Positions 58,472 to 64,000 of a stretch of DNA of 64,000 nucleotides are shown here, piece after piece; the first letter of the stretch is position 1; each line of letters begins with the position of its first letter. The notes under the pieces are model-generated. The model had not been told where the DNA came from. It saw only the letters and a program-made list of their open reading frames with translations, and made no database searches. A program made the position numbers and the translations under genes. The stretch is from Planococcus sp. 107-1 (GTDB lineage Bacteria > Bacillota > Bacilli > Bacillales_A > Planococcaceae), in the NCBI RefSeq assembly GCF_021513255.1, contig NZ_CP090977.1:310001-374000 (forward strand), given 5' to 3'.

Positions 58472-59623
58472 AGGAGCTCCTTTAATTCGTTTTCAAGAAA
58501 AGGCTTGACTGATAAGAGCTGCGTGAATTGCTGATAGCGTTCAAATTGTCCAGGCAGCGGTTTTTTTCCTGTTTTATAAGCGCGGATCAAAATGTTTTTC
58601 GGCGTATGTTCAATATCAATGAACTCCATCAATTGCGTTTCATAGCCGACCAGCGATAATAATTCTGCGCGGATGGAATCGGTAGCAAGTGCGCTGAAGC
58701 GCTCTTTGATCAAACCATGCTGAAGCATGATGCCAAGTTCCGGCGCTTCGATTTGGCTATTCAGTTCATGCTGGCAACAAGGAACACTTAAAATGACTTT
58801 CGCATTCCATTTTACAGCGGGATAAAGCCATGTCTGTAGCGACGTCGCAGGCATGAAGCGTGACAACCATATCGACTGCGGATTCTTCGTTGTAATCATT
58901 GATGTCGCCAACCAAAAACTCCAGCTGACTGTAATTTAAATCTTCAGCGATGCGCTGGCATTCTTCGATAACTTCTTTTTTTAGATCGAGTCCCGTGACC
59001 CGCAAATCAAGCCCTTTTTCAATCCGCAAATAATGATAAAGAGCGAAAGTCAAATAAGATTTGCCTGAACCGAAATCGAGTATGCGGACTGTGCGGTCTT
59101 TCGGCAAATGCGCAAGTGCATCATCAATGAATTCGATAAACCGGTTGATTTGGCGGAACTTATCGTATTTCTGTTTTTTGACTTTGCCGTCCGGACTTTG
59201 TACGCCAAGACGCACCAAAAACGGATAAGGCACGCCGTCTTCCAGTAAGTACTGTTTTTTGCGGTTATGGGAAAGCTCAGCTTTTTTCGTTTCCGTCTGT
59301 TCTGTTTTCCAGGAAACTTTAAATTTCTTAGAAAGTTGGATCTGTACTTTTTCTTCGGAAAACTGGAAAAGCCCTTGGCGGAACTCTTCGAATAAGCTTG
59401 CTAATTTAGCTGAGGCCTCATCCAATGTTAAATTTTCATGTTTGAGTACATGTTCAAATTGATATTCAAATTGAATAAAATAGTCATTCTTTATTTCCAC
59501 AGGCTTGAGTTTCACCCGTTTGATGTCATTCGATTTTAAACGCGGCTGGCTGATGGTGGCCGAAACAAGTTCCCGCTGCTGCAAACGAGCGGCGAGTGAA
59601 TCATGCATTGATTGTAATTCCAT
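58468..59623 (-). pseudogene. Class I SAM-dependent methyltransferase, frameshifted
   Basis: The N-terminal 150 residues are a helper domain (LSKKFKVSWKTEQTETKKAE; LLEDGVPYPFLVRLGVQ). The SAM domain has motif I ILDFGSGKSYLTFALYHYL, LDLKKEVIEECQRIA and VVTLHACDVATDMAL. The frame then shifts and the match continues with AVKWNAKVILSVPCCQHELN to the stop at 58468. Removing one base from the GGG at 58819-58821 (plus strand) restores it. The PCCQHEL motif and layout match the THUMP-less methyltransferase group (methyltransferase 32-like) probably acting on tRNA. Both halves are conserved, so sequencing error is likely. Confidence 0.83.
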
Positions 59624-59755
59624 TTCAATTCCCTTTCGTGGTCCAGAATACTTTCCATTTTATCATGTATAGCATCTAAAGGGCGAAAGCTTAGTTTGAA
59701 CATCTTGTTTGAATGTTATATTGTTGGAATTTTATGATAATATGGAAAAGTATAT

Positions 59756-59769
59756 TGAAAACGTTTACA
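59756..59769. promoter_or_regulatory. Catabolite-responsive element (cre)
   Basis: TGAAAACGTTTACA matches every position of the CcpA consensus TGWAARCGYTWNCW. It lies 17 bases upstream of the acyl-CoA synthetase start codon, downstream of the expected promoter, a position for CcpA road-block repression by glucose. Confidence 0.8.
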
Positions 59770-59785
59770 TAACGGAGGGATGAAA

Positions 59786-61423
59786 ATGGGGATTTTAGAA
59801 AAGACGGTTGGCCAAATTGTGCGTGAGCAAGCAGCTCTCCATCCGGAAACAGAAGCCTATGTTTATCCGGAGCACGGCATACGCAAGACTTATCGGGAGT
59901 TCGACCAAGAAACAGACCGCCTTGCGAAAGCATTTATAGGAATAGGGATAGAAAAAGGCGAACACATTGCGATTTGGTCTGACAATAAGCGCGAATGGCT
60001 GCTCAGTCAATATGCGACAGGGAAAATGGGCGGAGTGCTAGTGACCGTCAATACAAGTTACCAAGCAAGCGAACTTGAGTATCTTTTGAAACAATCCGAT
60101 GCGACGACCCTAATATTAGGCGAAGAGTTTAAAAGCTCCAATTATATTGAAATTTTGAATACGGTCTGTCCAGAGTTAAAGGCTGCAGAAAAAGGGAGCC
60201 TTTCAAGCAGCAAACTTCCACATTTCAAACGCGTTATCGTAATGAGCGAGAATCAGCATCCTGGAATTTATACATGGAGTGAATTCGAAGCGTTTGCGGA
60301 TCGAGTGGGCGACGAGGAATTGGAAAATCGCTTTGATTCGATGGAGCCGGATGACGTCATCAATATTCAATACACATCCGGTACGACAGGCTTTCCGAAA
60401 GGTGTCATGCTGACGCATCTGAATGTTGTAAATAACGGCAAGCTTGTCGGCGACACAATGAACTTAACGGAAAATGATCGCCTGTGCATCCCGGTGCCTT
60501 TTTTCCATTGCTTCGGCTGCGTCCTTGGAACAATGGCAGCGGTGACGCATTCATCGACGATGGTCATCGCGGAGCAATTTGAACCGAAACGGGTGCTGCA
60601 AATGGTACAGGATGAGAAATGTACAGCATTGCACGGCGTCCCGACGATGTTCATTGCTGAGCTGAATCATCCGGATTTTAAGAGTTTCGATACTTCCACT
60701 TTGCGGACAGGCATCATGGCAGGTTCGCCTTGTCCGATTGAAGTGATGAAGAAAGTGATTAGCGAGATGGGTGCTTCGGAAATTACGATCGCATACGGCC
60801 AAACCGAATCCTCGCCGGTAATCACCCAGACGCGTGCAGATGATGATATTGAAAAACGAGTCGCGACGGTCGGCAAACCGCATGCCGAGGTGGAAGTGAA
60901 GATTGTGGATCCCGTGACGAACGAGGAAGTCGCAATCGGGATGCCGGGAGAGCTTTGTACAATAGGGTACCATATCATGAAAGGCTATTATCAAAACGAA
61001 GAAGCAACAAAGCAAGCCATCGACCAAGACGGCTGGCTGCATACGGGTGATATTGCTGTCGAAGATGAGGATGGCTATATTGCAGTGACTGGGCGCATTA
61101 AAGACATGGTCATCCGAGGAGGGGAAAATATCTATCCGCGCGAGATAGAAGAATTTTTATATCAACACCCTTCAGTCCAAGATGTTCAAGTAGTCGGAGT
61201 ACCGGATCCGAAGTACGGGGAAGAGCTGATGGCCTGGGTCATTCTCAAAGACGGCGAACAAATGCGGACAGACGAGTTGCGGAATTATTGCAAAGGCAAA
61301 ATATCGCATCATAAAATTCCGCGCTATATCGAATTCACAAAAGAATATCCAATGACTGCTTCCGGCAAAATCCAAAAATTTAAATTACGGGAATTGGCTA
61401 TAGAGCGCAGCCAGCAAGATTGA
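59786..61423 (+). CDS. AMP-binding acyl-CoA synthetase (YngI-like)
   Basis: The start at 59786 follows GGAGGG by seven bases. The 545-residue protein has all adenylate-forming motifs: P-loop-like YTSGTTGFPKGVMLTH, GIMAGSPCPIEVMKKV, YGQTESSPVIT, DGWLHTGDIAVEDEDGYIAV, GRIKDMVIRGGENIYPREIE and the catalytic Lys region MTASGKIQKFKL. It activates a medium- or long-chain fatty acid with ATP and CoA for degradation in the cytoplasm. A perfect cre upstream indicates glucose repression through CcpA, as expected of fatty-acid catabolism. Confidence 0.93.
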   Translation: MGILEKTVGQIVREQAALHPETEAYVYPEHGIRKTYREFDQETDRLAKAFIGIGIEKGEHIAIWSDNKREWLLSQYATGKMGGVLVTVNTSYQASELEYLLKQSDATTLILGEEFKSSNYIEILNTVCPELKAAEKGSLSSSKLPHFKRVIVMSENQHPGIYTWSEFEAFADRVGDEELENRFDSMEPDDVINIQYTSGTTGFPKGVMLTHLNVVNNGKLVGDTMNLTENDRLCIPVPFFHCFGCVLGTMAAVTHSSTMVIAEQFEPKRVLQMVQDEKCTALHGVPTMFIAELNHPDFKSFDTSTLRTGIMAGSPCPIEVMKKVISEMGASEITIAYGQTESSPVITQTRADDDIEKRVATVGKPHAEVEVKIVDPVTNEEVAIGMPGELCTIGYHIMKGYYQNEEATKQAIDQDGWLHTGDIAVEDEDGYIAVTGRIKDMVIRGGENIYPREIEEFLYQHPSVQDVQVVGVPDPKYGEELMAWVILKDGEQMRTDELRNYCKGKISHHKIPRYIEFTKEYPMTASGKIQKFKLRELAIERSQQD

Positions 61424-61440
61424 ATAGAAGAAATGAATTG

Positions 61441-61470
61441 AACCTCTGTGATTGCTGGCAGAGGTTTTTA
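61441..61470 (+). terminator. Rho-independent terminator
   Basis: AACCTCTG / CAGAGGTT followed by five T ends the acyl-CoA synthetase gene. Confidence 0.8.
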
Positions 61471-61620
61471 TTATGTTTTTACCGTATGTGTAAATCATTG
61501 ATACTTGTTTAATTTTTCTGGAGAAAGGGGAAAGTGTAAACGTAAGAGAAATCTCAAATTCAGGGTAATTCTTATCTTTGCGTATCAGTCACGGACTTTA
61601 TACAAGAAGGAGAGAAAATT

Positions 61621-62235
61621 ATGGATAATATTAAACTGGCAATCATTTATTACAGTTCAACAGGAACGAATTATCAGATGGCAAGATGGGCAGAAGCAGC
61701 TGCACAAGAAACGGGTGCTGAAGTCAAATTAGCAAAAGTGAGAGAAAATGCGCCGCAGGGAGCGATCGATTCGAACCCTGCATGGAAAGCGCATTCAGAA
61801 GCGACCGCGGATGTGCCGGTAGCAGAAGTCGATTTATTGGAATGGGCGGACGCCATTATTTTCAGCGTTCCGACAAGGTTTGGGCATGTCCCATCGCAGT
61901 TTCAGCAATTCCTCGATACAACCGGCGGATTGTGGGCGCAGGGTAAATTGGCGAATAAAGTCGTCAGTGCCATGTCTTCAGCTCAGAACCCGCATGGCGG
62001 ACAGGAAGCGACCGTGCTTGCAGTTTATACGTCGATGTTCCACTGGGGAGCAATTGTTGCGGCGCCGGGCTATAACGATCCGGTCTTATTCAAAGCTGGA
62101 GGAAATCCATACGGTACAAGTGTGAGTGTGGATCAAGACGGGAATATGGTTGAAGATGTTGCAGATGCCGTCGCTTATCAAGCAAGGCATACGGTGGAAG
62201 TGGCGCAATGGATCAAAAATGGACGTGGCCAATAA
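61621..62235 (+). CDS. wrbA: NAD(P)H:quinone oxidoreductase, type IV (WrbA)
   Basis: The 204-residue protein has a flavodoxin fold with the FMN phosphate loop YYSSTGTNYQMARWAEA at about 9-25, SVPTRFGHVPSQFQQFLD, TGGLWAQGKLANKVVSAMSS and the C-terminal GGNPYGTSVS. These are WrbA hallmarks. It reduces quinones with NAD(P)H in a two-electron step and protects against oxidative cycling. AGAAGGAGAG precedes the ATG. It is monocistronic. Confidence 0.94.
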   Translation: MDNIKLAIIYYSSTGTNYQMARWAEAAAQETGAEVKLAKVRENAPQGAIDSNPAWKAHSEATADVPVAEVDLLEWADAIIFSVPTRFGHVPSQFQQFLDTTGGLWAQGKLANKVVSAMSSAQNPHGGQEATVLAVYTSMFHWGAIVAAPGYNDPVLFKAGGNPYGTSVSVDQDGNMVEDVADAVAYQARHTVEVAQWIKNGRGQ

Positions 62236-62245
62236 GGGTTTATCG

Positions 62246-62287
62246 GAGCAGGCAGGCTATCTACTAGCAGTTGCCTGCTTCAACTTT
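62246..62287 (+). terminator. Probable rho-independent terminator of wrbA
   Basis: GAGCAGGCA / TGCCTGCTT with a 17-base loop is followed, four bases later, by five T. Confidence 0.6.
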
Positions 62288-62394
62288 TTAAAATTGGGTA
62301 TAGTAATAATAGAAACAAAGTCAAACAGAAATTGCCAAACAGTCAAATTATAGGTAATTTTACTTCAATTACTATAATAAAAGGCCTATATAAT

Positions 62395-62423
62395 TTGACT
62401 TTTCTGAAAATTATTGGTATGAT
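62395..62423 (+). promoter_or_regulatory. Sigma-A promoter of the small ORF at 62491
   Basis: TTGACT (62395-62400), 17 bases, TATGAT (62418-62423) form a strong vegetative promoter about 60 bases upstream of the start codon. Confidence 0.75.
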
Positions 62424-62490
62424 AGCACAAATGTATAGGCATATCAGCTTGGGTCTTTGAAACTACCGCGAAGTGGGGGTGAGGATCTTG

Positions 62491-62667
62491 ATGACAAAAG
62501 AGGAACAGACTATTTTTGAATACGAACTATATAAACTTAGTTTGGAATATCAGAAATGCATGGACGATTATTTAAAGTCGCAAATTCAACAAGATATTTC
62601 TTTTTTGTCATCAGTCCTTCAAAGGTCGCAGAAAAGAGAGTCGCAATCACGTTCAACGCATTCATAA
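62491..62667 (+). CDS. Small helical cytoplasmic protein of unknown function
   Basis: The 58-residue protein (MTKEEQTIFEYELYKLSLEY, then MDDYLKSQIQQDISFLSSVLQ) is predicted to be two amphipathic helices and a basic Ser/Arg tail. GGGGTGAGG lies seven bases before the ATG. Its size and shape recall Spo0E-type phosphatases, but their signature residues are absent, so no function is assigned. It has its own promoter and terminator. Confidence 0.6.
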   Translation: MTKEEQTIFEYELYKLSLEYQKCMDDYLKSQIQQDISFLSSVLQRSQKRESQSRSTHS

Positions 62668-62699
62668 AAATCACAGCGGAAGGCCGCTGTGATTTTTTT
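62666..62699 (+). terminator. Rho-independent terminator
   Basis: AAAAATCACAGCGG / CCGCTGTGATTTTTT is a perfect 14-base-pair stem after the small ORF. Confidence 0.92.
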
Positions 62700-62845
62700 A
62701 TTTGACTGCCTTTTTCTGTCCGGTGCGTTTGTGAACAGCTTTGTAACAAACATACCGGAAAAACGCCTAATAGCGGGCCGCTGGAGCGGAATTTAACCTG
62801 CCATGCTTTATAATAGAAGTAACAGCGGCTAAAGGAGAGAATTGC

Positions 62846-64000
62846 ATGCTTGATCTTAAACAGCTAGCGTTTGAACGGAAAAATAGAATGGCTTGGTTGA
62901 TTATCGCTTCTCTACTAAAAGGGCTTGCGATGATTGGGCAAGCGTTGTTTTTTGTCTGGATCGCAGATGCGGTATTCTTAAAAGATGCCTCCTTCCAAGA
63001 AGTTCTGCCCTATTTTGGGGGCTTGTTTGCAGCGGTAGTCATCCGTGCGGCTAGTGGCTATGCGATTGGCAGAACGGGCGTAAACTTAGCATCCGAAGCC
63101 AAAAGCACCTTGCGCACGAAGTTGACTGCTTCTTTTGCAGGAAATCCACTCCAAGCTTCTGTCCAAGGGCAATCGGGTGAAAAAGTCAGCTTGCTTCTGG
63201 ATGCAGTCGACGAAGTGGACGGATATTTTAGTAAATACATCCCTCAAATGATCCAAAGTGCAATCATCCCTGTCCTTCTATTGGTTGTGATTTTTTCTCA
63301 ACATTGGGTGACGGGGCTTATCATATTGATCACGGCTCCATTTATTCCTGTATTTATGGCACTTGTCGGCATTAAGACCAAAGAAAAAGCCGACGCACAA
63401 ATGGAAAAGCTTGGCCAGTTTTCAGGAACTTTTTTGGACGTTCTGCAAGGGTTGACGACTTTAAAACTGTTTGGACGTGCGGAGCAGCAAAAGCAAGTCA
63501 TCAAAAAAAGCAGCTTGGATTTTCGGGATGCAACCATGGAAGTTTTGAAGTCAGCGTTTTTGTCTTCGCTGATGCTCGAATACATTTCCATGCTCAGCAT
63601 GGGGATCATTGCATTGGAAATCGGTTTGCGTCTTGTAGTTTACGATAATTTAACTTTTTTTACGGCATTTTTTGTGATGATATTAGTGCCCGATTTCTTT
63701 AACCTATTAAAAGACTTCGGCAGTGCTTTCCATACGGGGCGCGGCAGTGCAGCAGCAGCAAAACGCTTGGCTGCTGAGCTTGAAAAAGAACGCCAGCCAG
63801 TCGCTTGGGGACAGGCTGAAATGCCTCAACAACCTCTTTCTGTCAACGTGAATGCTTTGTCTTTCCAATATGAAGGCGGATTCGAATTGGGGCCAATTGA
63901 TGTAGCCGTTTCTCCTAAAAGCCAAATAGCGATCATCGGGAAAAGCGGATCAGGGAAAACGACTTTGCTGCATGCCATTGCGGGCTTATTGCCCGTACAG
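62846..64000 (+). CDS. cydD: Thiol reductant ABC exporter subunit CydD (3' truncated)
   Basis: From ATG 62846 (AAAGGAGAG upstream) an open frame runs to the window end without a stop, giving 385 residues. It has a six-helix type IV exporter domain (MAWLIIASLLKGLAMIGQAL; SGYAIGRTGVNLASEAKSTLR; FIPVFMALVGIKTKEKADAQ; RLVVYDNLTFFTAFFVMILV), followed by the beginning of an ABC domain with Walker A IIGKSGSGKTTLLHAIAG. This is the CydD half of the CydDC exporter of cysteine and glutathione needed for cytochrome bd assembly. CydC is expected just outside the window. Confidence 0.9.
   Translation, partial: MLDLKQLAFERKNRMAWLIIASLLKGLAMIGQALFFVWIADAVFLKDASFQEVLPYFGGLFAAVVIRAASGYAIGRTGVNLASEAKSTLRTKLTASFAGNPLQASVQGQSGEKVSLLLDAVDEVDGYFSKYIPQMIQSAIIPVLLLVVIFSQHWVTGLIILITAPFIPVFMALVGIKTKEKADAQMEKLGQFSGTFLDVLQGLTTLKLFGRAEQQKQVIKKSSLDFRDATMEVLKSAFLSSLMLEYISMLSMGIIALEIGLRLVVYDNLTFFTAFFVMILVPDFFNLLKDFGSAFHTGRGSAAAAKRLAAELEKERQPVAWGQAEMPQQPLSVNVNALSFQYEGGFELGPIDVAVSPKSQIAIIGKSGSGKTTLLHAIAGLLPVQ

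Noticed and set aside
62491-62667. Spo0E-like aspartyl-phosphate phosphatase
   Set aside because: Size fits, but the conserved SxxLD signature is absent.

Overview
The window reads as chromosomal DNA of a low-to-moderate GC, Gram-positive member of the Bacillales. A Planococcaceae origin (Planococcus/Sporosarcina-like) is an inference from the gene set: YumC-type ferredoxin reductase, YuaF-FloT, CatE with an HxlR-family regulator, YocH-like hydrolase, CydD and lipoprotein-type amino-acid binding protein. Strong GGAGG ribosome sites, frequent TTG/GTG starts and rho-independent terminators after most genes fit this. No rRNA, tRNA, prophage, transposase gene or CRISPR array is visible.

Layout. 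1-9.6 kb: broken DJ-1/PfpI gene, GDPD phosphodiesterase, YpbQ-like pseudogene, small stress-type protein, AI-2E exporter, polar amino-acid ABC operon (binding protein, permease, ATPase), cyclophilin, SDR, YumC, LysM-3D cell-wall protein. 9.7-13.7 kb: Tat-dependent gluconate-2-dehydrogenase-type small subunit, GMC flavoprotein and a dedicated TatA-TatC pair. 13.8-18.1 kb: GNAT, GrpB, Nudix, PstS-like protein, CorA. 18.2-26.1 kb: ABC-F protein behind a leader-peptide attenuator, HxlR/CatE divergon, nitronate monooxygenase, two envelope proteins. 26.2-32.6 kb: UppP, second AI-2E protein, MarR-MMPL operon, VanZ. 32.7-38.3 kb: small cytosolic protein, GNAT, an HTH protein fused to a degenerate F1-ATPase beta-like domain, SstT, VOC-serine hydrolase fusion. 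38.6-46.1 kb: cold-shock protein, P-loop kinase-like protein, GNAT, YuaF-FloT, MurE-like ligase, FumC. 46.3-48.7 kb: Dph6-like ATPase, double GNAT and a GrdB-family predicted selenoprotein. 48.8-64 kb: GT2-GtrA glycosyltransferase, two ABC systems, LAS peptidase, nitroreductase, NAD-binding protein, hydrolase, methyltransferase, acyl-CoA synthetase under a cre site, WrbA and the start of cydD.

Three points stand out. First, 33.7-34.8 kb encodes an XRE-type DNA-binding domain joined to an F1 beta-subunit-like module that has lost its Walker lysine, behind two perfect mirrored operators; this is the best candidate for an undescribed regulator. Second, the in-frame TGA at 48463 lies in a UGSC motif and is followed by a well-placed bacterial SECIS-like hairpin. 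Third, related palindromic intergenic elements occur at 4.5, 12.3, 44.4 and 55 kb, and a second class of degenerate short-period intergenic repeats occurs at four other gene ends.

Eight otherwise intact genes carry a single-base frameshift, mostly in G, C or A runs. This looks more like residual sequencing error than decay, so those genes should be read as probably functional until resequenced. The YpbQ-like remnant, with two in-frame stops and a missing front half, is a true pseudogene.
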